DNA of 64,000 bases, from positions 17,218,288 to 17,282,287 of the forward strand of contig NC_092676.1 in NCBI RefSeq assembly GCF_964355755.1. Reading direction: 5' to 3'. The translations under genes were made by a program, and so were the position numbers. The notes below the pieces were generated by a model, which searched no databases, was not told the DNA's origin, and saw only the letters and a program-made list of their open reading frames with translations. This DNA is from Antedon mediterranea. Its lineage: Eukaryota > Echinodermata > Crinoidea > Comatulida > Antedonidae. Within the stretch, counting starts at the first letter, position 1. Every line of letters begins with the position of its first letter. Shown here piece by piece: positions 26,175 through 37,957 of the stretch.

Positions 26175-27212
26175 TTAAATCTGTGAATTAAAGCAAAAAG
26201 TATAGGTTTAAAAATTACAAATTTATATTGACATTTACTAGTTTTCTTCTAATTCTTTACTGTTGAAAATTTCAATCAAAAACCTTTAATTCAATTTTGA
26301 AATATATATAATTTGAAATATAATAATTTATAATATATTTTAAATGATTTTTAAACAAAAAAATAAATAAAATGACTTTAACAAAAATAACATGTTTGTA
26401 AATAATAATTAAGGCTTTAAAAAAAGGATAATTTGGCCCTGCATCAATTTAGCCTTTAGTTAGGCCTATTTTAGTATTTCTATTGGGCCTAGAAGCGAAG
26501 GCCTAGTATTTACACAGATTTGAGAACCACCGACAATCAATGTCTTGCAAGTCATATAATAATTAATATTAAAAAAGAAATACTTTCAATTTCAATGCAC
26601 AAAAAATCGTTCGAATTGCGCATAATAATGATAAAACTCTATAATATTACTAATTAGAGGCCTATGACTACAAAAAGCATGATTAGCTAGATACACCATG
26701 GAACTTACTAGGCTTAGGCTAGGTACTAGACTATGCTCTATTATGCCTAGCTAGCTAGAGTCTTCTAAAAAGCTACTCTAAGCCTAGGCCTAGGCCTGAC
26801 TGAAATACAACAAGTTTGTTTATCAGTCAGTCAGTAGTCTCGTCGGCCTAGTAACTGTCACAATGTAAATTCAAACATTAAATTAATGAAGATGAATACT
26901 TTACATAATTACCTAACTAACCAACCTAATAAAACATTAAATTAATCAAAATAAATTGCCGATTTCTGAGAAATACTATTGTTACTTTTATTTACATTTT
27001 GTGGCTTATTTAATCACCGTTGAGTCAACAATAGGAACAGTAATGGTAGTCTCTTCGCGGGGGAAATTATAGCTCTCTGAGTTTTGTGGATGGTGCAAAG
27101 AGGCTATACACTGTATTGGTTTGACCTTTGACATGGATGTAGCTTCAATCAAAACAAAATTCATTTTCTTGATTGTTGTCTTTAAATATAATTTTTAAAT
27201 AGTTCCAATGCC
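26175..27212. promoter_or_regulatory. Presumed bidirectional promoter of MPC2 and DCAF6
   Basis: The two start codons face away from each other across 1038 bp with no other gene between them. No convincing TATA box is placed for either gene. A cluster of AGGCCTAG / CTAGGCCTAG words lies at 26455-26830. Untranslated exons may also be here. The promoter role is inferred from the geometry and from the same head-to-head order in human. Confidence 0.6.
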
Positions 27213-30200
27213 ATGGACAGAAAAAGAAATATAACATGGAAAGCTCGAGCTCGTTCAATTGGTTCTCTAGATTTTCAAATACTTCGTAGAAGCATTATTG
27301 GTAAGTAAATATAGCCTAATTTGAGATGAATTTCCAAGATTGAATCAAGTTTGTTCATTTTTTGGCAGCAGCTCACCTGGCCTCAGAAGGCTGCTACACT
27401 ACAGTTGTTAAGTTTGAAGAAGAATGAAAAGCTACTAAGGCCTAGGCCTAGAATGTAGCCTAGTTATGCGAAAAAACTACAGATTATGAAACTTGTACCG
27501 CCTAAAACCCTTCCTCTATTTTTTTCTATCTGCATGGTAAACATTTAATAAAGTAAATTAAGTTTCTGTTTCTGGCACGGTCAACCATGCGATGCATGTA
27601 TGTATTATTAATATTTTCCATCACCCCACAGTCAATATTTGGTGTGCAGGCACTGCATAAAATAAAATTGTTCATTATATCCTTTTGACCACGGTAGTCT
27701 ATGCATCTTCATACTGTAAAAATATAGTTATTATTCATGATTTGCGTAATTTCAAATTGCACAAGGATTTTGATTTTTTTTCTTTGCACTTTTAATATTT
27801 TCCAAAGGAATATGTATGTATGTATGTATGTATGTAAAAGAATGTCTGCACACTTTGAACAGGAAATAACAAAGAATGAACAGAAGATCACTAGCTATAC
27901 ATGGATTGAATACTTACAAATAAATAATCCTTTTTAATTTCCATTTATATTTTATAATTACTGCTTATTTTTAAAATAAAGTTTTTATTTTGGCCACATA
28001 ATTATTATTACCATACCATGATATCTCAATCAAACAAACAATAAAGGAAAGAAAAGTAAAATGACCACGACCACCAGGAAGACCCAAAGATTTAACTGGA
28101 TGAACCAAATATAAAAAAAAGCATTTATAAAGGAAAAAATAGATAGTAGCACAAACAAACCATCCTGCGCTAAACAGATTTTTAATATTTTTATTTTTTA
28201 ATGTTTTTATCAATCAGGAGATGCTAATTTTGTCCAAAGATTGAAGCTTGACACAAAGCTAGCTGTTCACTCTGGTTGTGTAAGTATACTCAACTCTAGC
28301 AACATTGTCAGCATAAACAACATTGAAAGAGAAAAGTCGAATAAACAACTTTCCTGTTGACTGAAGAGTACAGCTCCAGGGGCAGATCCAGAGGATTGTT
28401 CTTCCCTCCTCTCTAAAGCTCTAACTCCACTTCCAATCCATGACACAATGAAAGTGGAAGATAAAGCCTGTCTTGAGTTTAGTTATAACCAGAATTGTGC
28501 TTCGGTGTCCAAGGAATCATTACCTAGACAATGGATGTCTGCTGTCAAATTCTTGCAAATTTATTAACTATTGATCTTTATTATTTTACAAAATGTACAT
28601 TAAAAATTGATTTCTTTACAGGTTAACAGTATATGTTGGAGTGAGAATGGGGAAACCATTTTATCAGGATCAGATGACAAACACCTGGTTGTAACAAATG
28701 GCCACACTAGGACGAAGGTTGCCTCAATTATATCAGGACATAGAGCCAATATATTCTGTGCTAAATACATTCCTGTATCCCGGAATAAGCTGGTAATATA
28801 ATACTCTACAATAAACAAATTTAGTTAAAGGATTTAGATTTGGTTTCCCATAATTTAGGATATGCAAGGATGTATCCAATTCCATTGAGTGAGTGAGTGA
28901 CTGAGTGGTTAAGACAGTGGAATCGTAATTACGCAGCCATAACATTGGTAAGAGTTCAAGCCTCACTCACTCTATGGTTCTGGTGGTAGATTAAGCCTTG
29001 GATAAGGGCTATATACCGTACTGTAGGTGTACTCATCTAGCTCATGTGCACTTTAAAGTACCTAGTACATCTTTCGAGTCGAGTAGGGAGTTACCCCGGT
29101 GTACTAGTACATCACAGCCACTGATCACATGTGCTCTCTGGGAGACCAGTCTTTGATTGAAGAGGTTGCCCAGTACAGTATAAATAAATGATAAACAATA
29201 ATAACAAACAATTTGACCAATTACAGCTCATCTAAACTCTGCTGCAAGGTCACTCTGTAGCAAATGCTAATTTACACACATGATGAATTGTGCCTATAGT
29301 TTATCATGCAGATAGTCTCATCCCTCTGGATTTACTATCCCTTACTGGGTTATTACATGGTTAGTGATACCACTTTTCAAGGAACAATAGGTTGCACATA
29401 TCGGGCAAAAGTAAATTTCTTTCCTGTTGATAATGGTCTGAAGCTTTATGTGACACAAAAATGTGATGTCACCATATATGGACATGATGATGTCATATTA
29501 CTACCATATTTGGGCACATCACACTTTTTTTTGTCAAACTAGTTTTGTTTTTTGTTTCCTTAGGTTGTATCATGTTCAGGAGATGGTATATTGGCATTTA
29601 ATGAGTTGGAGAGAGAAGATACTCATGGTCTCAACATGTTCAATTGCCACTATGGTACTGTATATGAGGTACTGTATTTGGATGACTTTTGATTTGTTTG
29701 TATGCCTGATGTGTTGATACTTGCAGTACTGTAACATTTATTGACATTGTGTATAAACTTCCAGCTGGAACAAATTTCAAATATAAGTAAAAGATGAAAT
29801 TAAAATGATAATATATAGGGTATATTGAATGATCACACAAAATGTCTATAATTATATTAAAATTGCTTTAATTTAGCTGGCAACAATACCTCAGGACCCT
29901 CACGCTTTCATTTCCAGTGGTGAAGATGGCACAGTACGATTATTTGATTTACGAATGAAAACCAATTGTAATAAGGATGAGTGTAGAGAGGTAGTGTTCT
30001 TATTTTTCTATAAATAAATGTACGTTACTAAAAGTCTAAATGTCATTTGTAGTCAGGTATTTGAGGCTTGACCTCATACATAGACAAGTCAATCTTTCTC
30101 ATGAAAATATTCTATCTATTTCACTCATAACTTCGTTATTGTCATTTATCTTCAGGATGTACTTATAAACTGTCGTTGTGCAGTTACTTCACTGGCCGTT

Positions 30201-33200
30201 AATCCAGTGGTTCCATATCATCTTGCCGTTGGTTGTTCTGATAGCTCGATAAGAATATTTGACCGACGAATGCTTGGCACTAAAGGCTCTGGTATGAGAA
30301 TCTCTTCTATTGTCAGTTTTAAGAGCACTGTCATCTTTCACAAAATCAGAATCTAACCCAAACTAGCATTTTTTAATCCTATTGAAATGTGTTATAGGTA
30401 ACTTTACTGGTCGTGGCATTCATGGCATGTTTAGCAGATTTAGCCCAATACATCTGCAGACTAAGTATTGCAGGCCGACATCTCTCAGCTACAGTCATGA
30501 TGGAAGGGAAATGCTTGTAAGCTACTCCTCTGAGTACATCTATTTATTTGGCACTGATGAAAAAGATACATTGATCGAAGAACCCGATGAAAGAAAAGCT
30601 GATCCTCTATTAGACAAAGATGAAGTAAGTATATAGAGTAGACTGCTACAGTGGAACCACTCCTTTTGGTGTTACCCCTAATCAGGGAACACCTATATTA
30701 ATGTGACACTCTAGTATGTCTTTAAGTGGCCTTCCTTTAATTCATTCATTATTATTCTTGTTTCAGATGCCACCAGTTAATCCTGTCAAAAGGCTACGTG
30801 TTAGAGGTGATTGGTCGGATACAGGCCCAACAGCACGCCCTCGTGCTGAAAGTGCAGGTAAGACTATAAATACATTTTTATAATTTTAATTAGAAATTAG
30901 TTAATGGGTAGTGGCCACATATTTTTATTTTTTGTTTTAGAAACACAGTCTTCACAAAGTGTGATGCAACGGATGTCAGAGCTCTTTACTAGATGGCTTG
31001 AGGATGCTGCCAGTAGCCAACCTTTAGTTCTGCTTGATCTTCCAAGAACATCTATGGATACATCCTTCAGAACTGAAGAACCCAGAAGACCAAGAGCTGA
31101 AAGAGTTGGTCCTGCTCAGAGAGAATCAAGACATTCTGCTGATAGTCAACAATCAACTTCCTTAAGAATGGAGGCATGCTCCTTAGGTGAAGGAGCAACC
31201 TCTATGCCAGAAAGTTCAAGTCAAATAGAAGTTACACAATCTTTAGATAATCAACAACCTAATGAAACACCACTTGATAGAATATCTTCCTCTAAAAAAC
31301 ATTCTGATTGGCAGAGAAAATGCTCAGGTGATACAGACATGCCATCTTCTACAACATTGCCAGCAAAATCTGAAAGTTGTACAACAATTGACGATCTTGG
31401 TAGTTTTGAGGATAAGAAAAGGAGACGCAGTCAACATAGTTCTGCATCTGAAGGTGCTGCCGAGGAATCTGAAACTTCCAAGGACCGTAGTCGTTCCAGA
31501 CGTAGTAAAAAAGTTTTCAAAGTTGATGATGATGGTGGTGATAAAGATGGTAGTGGCTCTGACAATTCAAGTTCAGATGAATGCAAAGGAAAGAAAAGTG
31601 ATAAAAATGAAGGAAAGAAAGTTAAAAATAAATTAGAAAATGAAGTAAAAGACCAAAAAGAAGGAGAAAAGTGTTCTAATGAGGGTCGTGAAGAAGCAGG
31701 TACCAGTAGAAGATGGGTATGCATCACAATTTGATATTATGATTTGATACTTCCTATCATTTGTATAAATTGAGAGTGCATTTTTAAAAGAAACTTGCCC
31801 CAAAGCCTTTGTACTTTTGTATTTTATAGATTTAATTTCTTTAAAAAAAAATTTTCAGGGGATTGGAGAAGCTAGTGATGATGTGAGTAATTCAAGAGAG
31901 GAAGCAAAAGCAGAAAGGTAAGAAAACAAACTATAAATATAACATAAACTCTTGGTTGCATTATATATTTGTGACATCATCATCATCCTTCGTTTATCTC
32001 TTGTGTTTTTGTTTGATTTTATACATACAGAAAAGTAATCAATTTTGATTTCTAAATTGACTTCATACACATTTTCAACAATTGTGGAAATACTCTTTTT
32101 TTGCAATGCTGGTCCCATTCTCAATTCAAAGATTTGTTATAAATCTCTTTGGTTTGATTTATTAATGGTTCTGACAGCTGTATGTTTGACTGCAAGCTCT
32201 TGTAAATGCTTCTGATTGGAAATAATAAAGTTTTCTTATGTCTTTGTCAATGATTTCTGTTGAGTTTACTTAAACCATAGAAACAACCATAGTATTTTAA
32301 CAATTGACTCACAATTATCTACGATTCAAATGATTTTTATACTTTCAGAGTGATGAGCAAAGGAGAACGGGTTCGGCAAGCTTTGCTTGGAAAGGCAAGG
32401 GAAGAAAGAGAGAAAGAAAAAGAGCAATTTAGAAACGTGACTTCATTAAAGGTCAAGAGTGTATACAGAGGTCACAGAAACTCCAGAACAATGGTGAGCA
32501 ACCGAATAAGGCTACCGTGCATGAAATTTAAAGTTCTTTAAAACCGCATTTTGACTAAGAAGGGACATCACTTTGTTTACTTGTTTCCGGAGCTCAGCAT
32601 TGCTGGGTCCGGAGTCGAGGCTAGGCTATGCCTATAAGCCCCTCTTGAAAATTACATCAACTCTTGAATATGGCGCAAATTGTAAAGGGTGGTTGGACCA
32701 TGCCCATTCAAGACCTGACTTAAATTGATCTACATCCTGCGATAACGAATTCCATAGTATATATGTGTTGGGCAGTTTGGAAGCTAACAAGAAAAATGTT
32801 TATATTAAAATATCTACTTTTAAATTTAGATCAAAGAATCTGGATTCTGGGGTGATAATCTTGTGCTTAGTGGTTCTGATTGCGGACATGTGTTCATTTG
32901 GGATCGTCATACTACTCAACTGCTCATGCTTCTAGAGGGCGATAGACATGTTGTGAATTGTGTTCAGCCACATCCTTATGAACCAAGTTAGTAGTATTTG
33001 GTAGATTCGAGTCTTGGAAGTGCAGAAACAAATCTGTATTTTATTTATTTATTTATGTATTTGTGTTCTTTTCATACATTTAATACGCATGTACTCTGTT
33101 ATGAGTGGTGCATGTAGTAAATACAAGGTAAAAAATAAAGGCTAAAGCTTGAATTTAAAAAAAAATCTTCTGTTTGGTTAGCCTATAATGATATAAATAA

Positions 33201-34157
33201 TTACTTGAAAATAAATTAAGCTAAACAATAGATAAATAAAAAATAAAATAGTGAAAAAAAACCACTTCTTTGAAAAAACATTAAACAGGAATAGCAGATT
33301 GCAACATGACTAATTATAATATACCTGTCTAATATATATTTACAAGCCATAAATATCACTCACTTTAAATGATACTAATTATATAGTTTTTTTTTTACAG
33401 TTCTCGCAACAAGTGGTATTGACTATGATATCAAGCTATGGGCACCGTTAGCAGATGAGCCATGTAGGCCTATGAATGCAGATGAGGTACGTTAACACAT
33501 ACCGTATGTAAAGTTCTGTCTAGACCATCAAACCAGTTTGACAAAAAAGTGTGATATGCCCAAATATGGCAGTGATATGATGTTATTGTGTCCATATATG
33601 GGCACAGCAGATGTTTCTTTGTCACATAAAGTTTTATAGTGTAGATAGACCTTTATGGAATGTTACAAACAGTGATATACAACTGACTGACTAACTAATA
33701 TTTTCATTTGGGTAGCTATTTGATGGAAGGAATGTTAAACCTTTTTTTAGAACTCATACATATACATTAACAAATTAACATTTTTATTTGGCAGGTTATG
33801 CGTGTGAATGAGTTAATGCTTGAAGAAACGAGAGATACGATAACAGTTCCACCATCGTTCATTTTGCGCATGATGTCAACGCTGCAAAATTTAAGATCAG
33901 GTAAGTATCTTTTGCTTATAAATTCATCATTTAAGACGGATATGGGTTACCACGGTCAACTGGTTCACAAAATAGCCCCTGTGTCAGGGGGATTAACACC
34001 TATCGGATAGGACAGTGATTTATTTACTAATATTGGTACTCCTTGGCCATGTGCCTAAAGACATAAAATAAGAAGTTTTGTTAATAACACAAAATTGTTT
34101 GTTATAGGTCGAAATCAGCAAACAATGGAATCTTCCAGTAGTGATGATGAATCATGA
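27213..34157 (+). CDS. DCAF6: DDB1- and CUL4-associated factor 6, fifteen coding exons
   Basis: A WD40 substrate receptor of the CUL4-DDB1 ubiquitin ligase; in vertebrates it is also a nuclear-receptor cofactor (NRIP/IQWD1). Coding exons are 27213-27300, 28218-28279, 28622-28792, 29564-29668, 29877-29990, 30156-30291, 30398-30624, 30767-30857, 30941-31716, 31859-31917, 32349-32493, 32830-32986, 33401-33486, 33795-33900 and 34108-34157. All are GT-AG and in phase, giving 790 residues. N-terminal WD repeats span about 45-280 ([62 protein letters not shown]). The family motif [16 protein letters not shown] follows (about 312-327), then a 260-residue Ser/acidic/Lys-rich linker in the large exon 9. 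C-terminal WD repeats carry [23 protein letters not shown] and [13 protein letters not shown], and the protein ends in acidic SSSDDES. The linker has no clear IQ motif, unlike the vertebrate protein. The start is the ATG at 27213; an upstream ATG at 27208 runs into a stop. Confidence 0.96.
27810..27836 (+). repeat. TATG microsatellite
   Basis: Six to seven tandem copies of ATGT/TATG in DCAF6 intron 1. Confidence 0.9.
28886..29208 (+). mobile_element. tRNA-headed SINE with Deu-like core, copy A
   Basis: The 5' head folds like a tRNA. GAGTGAGTG at the start pairs with CACTCACTC at about 28960-28975. An A box (CTGAGTGGTTAAGAC) and a B box (GAGTTCAAGCC) are seen. The body has GTGCACTTTAAAGTACCTAG and GAGTAGGGAGTTACCCCGG, and the tail is an ATAAATAAATG-type run. 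The core matches the one behind the 5S head at 53563-54886. It sits in DCAF6 intron 3. Confidence 0.85.
29441..29543. mobile_element. MITE family M1, copy 3 (left end truncated)
   Basis: It has AAGCTTTATGTGACACAAAA, CCATATATGGACATGATG, CCATATTTGGGCACATCACA and TTTTGTCAAACTAGTTT. The right end is about 20 bp before DCAF6 exon 4, so it lies in or against the polypyrimidine tract. Confidence 0.7.
32555..32800 (-). mobile_element. LINE 3' fragment (C-terminal RT tail)
   Basis: Read on the minus strand it gives [18 protein letters not shown]-like text, then [20 protein letters not shown] across frames. This is the post-RT tail seen in many CR1/RTE-like LINEs. CTCCGGACCCAGCAATGCTG and an AAACAAGTAAAC-type end follow. 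It lies in DCAF6 intron 11 and is not functional. Confidence 0.6.
33511..33653. mobile_element. MITE family M1, copy 4
   Basis: Ends AAGTTCTGTCTAGACCATCA and TATAGTGTAGATAGACCTT are inverted. The centre has TGCCCAAATATGGCAGTGAT and TCCATATATGGGCACAGC. The left end is 25 bp after the 5' splice site of DCAF6 exon 13. Confidence 0.75.
33930..34012 (-). repeat. Dispersed repeat shared with 17570-17660
   Basis: The complement carries AATCCCCCTGACACAGGGGC and TGACCGTGGTAACCC. It lies in DCAF6 intron 14, directly downstream of exon 14. Confidence 0.6.
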
Positions 34158-35213
34158 TGATTTGATAGCCACCATAGAACACACACACATACTTATGGTC
34201 AAAGTGTTTCTCAAATGTTGAGTCAATCTTGTATACTTACTGACCATGTAAAAAAAATAATAGCAAATTTAGTTTGAGTAATCTAAAGGCAGTCGTCTAT
34301 GTTGAGTTTTACTGTATTGAAAACTGAACATTATGTTGTAACAATTATGTTATAACTGATTTGTATTTGCAGTTTTTCTCACAAGAACCTTTTTAAAACT
34401 TCACATAGAGAAATCAATACTGTAGTATAACAACCTTTCATTTTCATGATGTGCCACTAGACTACGTAGCTGTCGAGTTGAAGCTTGTTCTGTGCATGCT
34501 CAGAAAACATGAATGTTATGCTCAATAGCTGCATAGATACATGGTTTTTGTGAAAACGAAAGGTCGCTTTGAAATTGGTTAAAAAAACATTTCAATACAG
34601 TTATGTTCACATAAGAATTGCATAGAATATTTTTTATTTTCTTTAAGAGAATTCCTGTTTACACATACACCACTAAATAAAAAGGATAAATGCGATAAAC
34701 TTTGTTGCAACAGTACCTACAAAATTACCTCACAGAAGAATGTGTATGAGTGGAAAAAAAACTTTTTTATTAAAAAAATAATCCCCACCTTTATAACTGC
34801 CAGTTCCTATTGTTTGTATCATGCATATTTTTTTTCTAGTTAGGAGAGTTCAAGAAAAAGGTTTTTATTTTGTTTTTATTAACACAAAAATAGAGGTATA
34901 AAAGGACTACAAGTAACTACAAACTGCTTGTTCTGCCAATTTATGTAAATATTTAGAATTATTGATATTATGTGCAATATTAACGATGAAATGTTTACAA
35001 TATAGAAATTATGATATCTGGAAAGCCCAATTTACTTTTATTTATTTGAAACATGCAGTGTTTGTAAAAAAAAGGTATTTATTTTATATTAATCATGGTT
35101 GTTCCACTAAAAAATTGCTGGCTATAACTACTGGAATTAAAACAAGAAATCAAATTCTCTTCCTATTGTAATAGTAATAATGGCATAGCAGATTGAACTT
35201 TTTATAGAATATA

Positions 35214-35357
35214 AAACTCTGTCTACACTATCAAACTTTATGTGACAACAAAAATTTGATGTGCCCATATACGGGCATGTTGATGTTGACGTCATATCAC
35301 TACCATATTTGGGCACTTTTTTTTGCCAAACTAGTTTGATAGTGTAGACAGAGCTTT
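35214..35357. mobile_element. MITE family M1, copy 5 (most intact ends)
   Basis: The left end AACTCTGTCTACACTATCAA mirrors the right end TTGATAGTGTAGACAGAGCT over at least 20 bp. The total length is about 144 bp. The centre has GTGCCCATATACGGGCATG and CCATATTTGGGCAC. Flanking TA dinucleotides fit a TA target duplication, but this is weak in AT-rich DNA. Confidence 0.85.
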
Positions 35358-36678
35358 ATACTGATTTCCCTTAAAAATAAGTAGGTCAACATGCCAAATT
35401 ATTCTATAGCAGTTTACTGCAGTATTTACATTGTTTTAGTGCATGTGATTTCAGTTTGTTTCAAAGTATGAGGCAGTCACTGTTTTGTGTCCCAAAGCTT
35501 TCTAAATAATTACAAACCGGATAAAGAGTATATAAAGTGTAGTTAATTAATAGTATGTCTGTCAATAAGTTTCTGCGATAAATAACGGCATCACCTACAT
35601 TTATTTGTACTTTATTTAAAACACATCTGGCTTGTTACATACATAAAGTCTGCCGCACCCATTGTGAACCCGGACTACCAATCTTCCTCTTTATTTATGC
35701 TGTTTATGCATTACTGTATGTCATTTGATTAATTAATCATGCATAGCAGAGTGTTACTAGCGCCATCGCAGCAGTAAGATTAATCTTTACATCCCTATTC
35801 AACCTAATGTATGTGCCATCCTGATACTGATCATGTAGTGGGTTATTTTGTACCATTGTAAAATGAATGAATGTGTAAACACATGCTCATGTTTAAAACA
35901 CTTATTTATATCATCTTACATAATAAACTACAACAGTAAAAACATATACACAAAAAGCAGTGAAACACATTCAAATAGAAAGTTTATTTTAAAAATGCGT
36001 TTCTTTTTTGCAAACTGAAATTATGTTAAACACTGTACATGTATATTATCTATAATATGAGCAAAAAAAGTGACAGTTTTCCGACCATGTAAAAAAAGAA
36101 ATTAGTAACTAATTCATTATTAGCTATTATACTGTACTAGGCAGTAGGCTTTGTTGATTTTTACTGAAAACTTTTGTTATATGTTTTAATCTCCCAGTTA
36201 GTTGCTTGCAGCCAAAGGTGCTGATTCGTTTGTATGTGTTTTGGACGCCACCAAGTATTTTAGAAAAAAAACGTAACAGAGTTCGAGAAGTTGATTTACC
36301 CAAATTTGATTGAAAAATGTATAGAAATTACATGCACATTGACTGAACGACCCCCAGTGGCCAACCATAGCAAATTCCTCCTATAAATGTTCTTATTCAA
36401 TATAATTACGATAAATAATACAACATCCTTTACTTTGCTACTATTCATTCAATAGTAAACAATTTAAAGATAATGAAGTGGAATGTTTTCTTCTTTTATT
36501 TCAAATGCAATAAAGTATTTAAACCAAAATAAGAAAAATGCTGTACTTATTGTTCTTTCTAATAATACAATTCTCTATGTAATACTTTTGGACTTTTTTC
36601 AGTAAGACTGAATTACCATAATTCCTGTATAAACAGTCCAGTAAATTTCCCTGGAAAAGTTATGGCCATCACAGAGTA

Positions 36679-36990
36679 AGTTTAAAGATGTGTTGTCCTC
36701 AAAAACATAAAAAAAATTAAGATTAATTAAATCAGATTCTGAAGTGTAAATCACTTCCGGAGAAAAAAAACCGGAAAAAATAATGTTTTCACTTATAAAA
36801 TAACATGATAAATGGTTAAATTTAATCAAAAATCCATTGGCTGGCAGCCAATTTGACCATTTTTTGCTTTAAATTCCATTTTTTTCAGGTCAATAAATTT
36901 GTTTTCGATCCAATTTTTGGTCAAAGTCAATAACTATTATGCGACACTAAAATGGCATATTCAACAACAAAAAATTTAAAAAAATCCAGC
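36679..36990 (+). repeat. Dispersed repeat related to 2365-2650 and to the TTAA MITE
   Basis: It begins TTTAAAGATGTGTTGTCC, like the left end at 17019. It continues with TTTTCACTTATAAAATAACA and GGCTGGCAGCCAATTTGACC, which also occur at 2466-2545. The right end is not clear. Confidence 0.6.
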
Positions 36991-37957
36991 AGTAAAAGAA
37001 AAATCTTGGTTTTCACTTGAACACCGCACCTAACATGCGCAAAGCAAGTGAGTTGACCAAATCACAAGCAAGGTTTTTAGCCCAAAAAATTCAGTGCTAA
37101 CGCTATCACTTGGTGAAACTTCACAAACCGATAAATTTGTTTTGCTTTGCACATCTGAGACGGCTCACCGGGACCCAGATAACCCTCACGAGCCAAGAAT
37201 GTCCATGTGCGGACATCAGTAAGATTTCTCTTTCTGAGGTTTTGATTTATACTAAAATAATCCCAGTGCGATTGCAATTGCAAGTTTATTCATATTCAAC
37301 TGAAGATTTTAGATGGACCTTTTGGATGCGTCGCCTATCCAACAACAAGTCAGCTATTGCCATGTGAAGACCGATTTGTTTCCTAAAGGTAGAATTGTTA
37401 CACTGATCTAGAAGTCAGCTTGGCATACTATAAAATGTGATGTACTATACTAAATACTCTACTATTATACCACCATTACATGTGCAGGTAAGTTTACAAT
37501 AAATATTCAATAATTTGAAAATTCCAATAATTATTTTTACCCTTTATCTTTATCATAATATTGTTTTTTGACATACAGTACCCTGTCCTATCAGTCGTTC
37601 TGCTACAGTAGAACCAAACCCAGGATACATCTAATGTACTCAATGAAGTGTTCCTTTATTCTTATAGGGGTTGACCATGGTGTTAAAACAAGTACTTCCC
37701 CCTTGTTCATGTCCTGGATCGGAGAGGATTCTATTGTATTTAACTCACTGTAATTCACATGAACGAAATATTGTAGTCATTTTTTACTATGTTTTTGTAA
37801 GTATGCAATTTTTTAGACAAAGGTTGTACTGTATATCAAACTTTATCCACTAATCTATTATATTATTCATCTACTGTCAACAATTCCTTGCAAAGAAACC
37901 TTTCGATTTCAACCACACTAGCAGGCGGGTTGCAAGAATATACTAAGATCCCAACTG

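Larger units (their letters stand above)
34158..37957. other. 3' untranslated and spacer DNA between DCAF6 and GET1
   Basis: The two genes converge here. A candidate poly(A) signal AATAAA for DCAF6 lies at 34676-34681; another is at about 36508. For GET1 (minus strand) a TTTATT at about 37650 would serve. The interval also holds the M1 MITE at 35214 and the repeat at 36679. Open frames at 37077-37283 (-) and 37110-37367 (+) overlap each other and are unrecognised. Confidence 0.5.

Noticed and set aside
31262-31727. Open frames 31262-31636 (+) and 31431-31727 (-)
   Set aside because: Shadows of the large DCAF6 exon 9 in other frames.
37077-37367. Open frames on both strands as an extra gene between DCAF6 and GET1
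   Set aside because: They overlap on opposite strands, have no splice partners that I can join, and show no recognisable motif.
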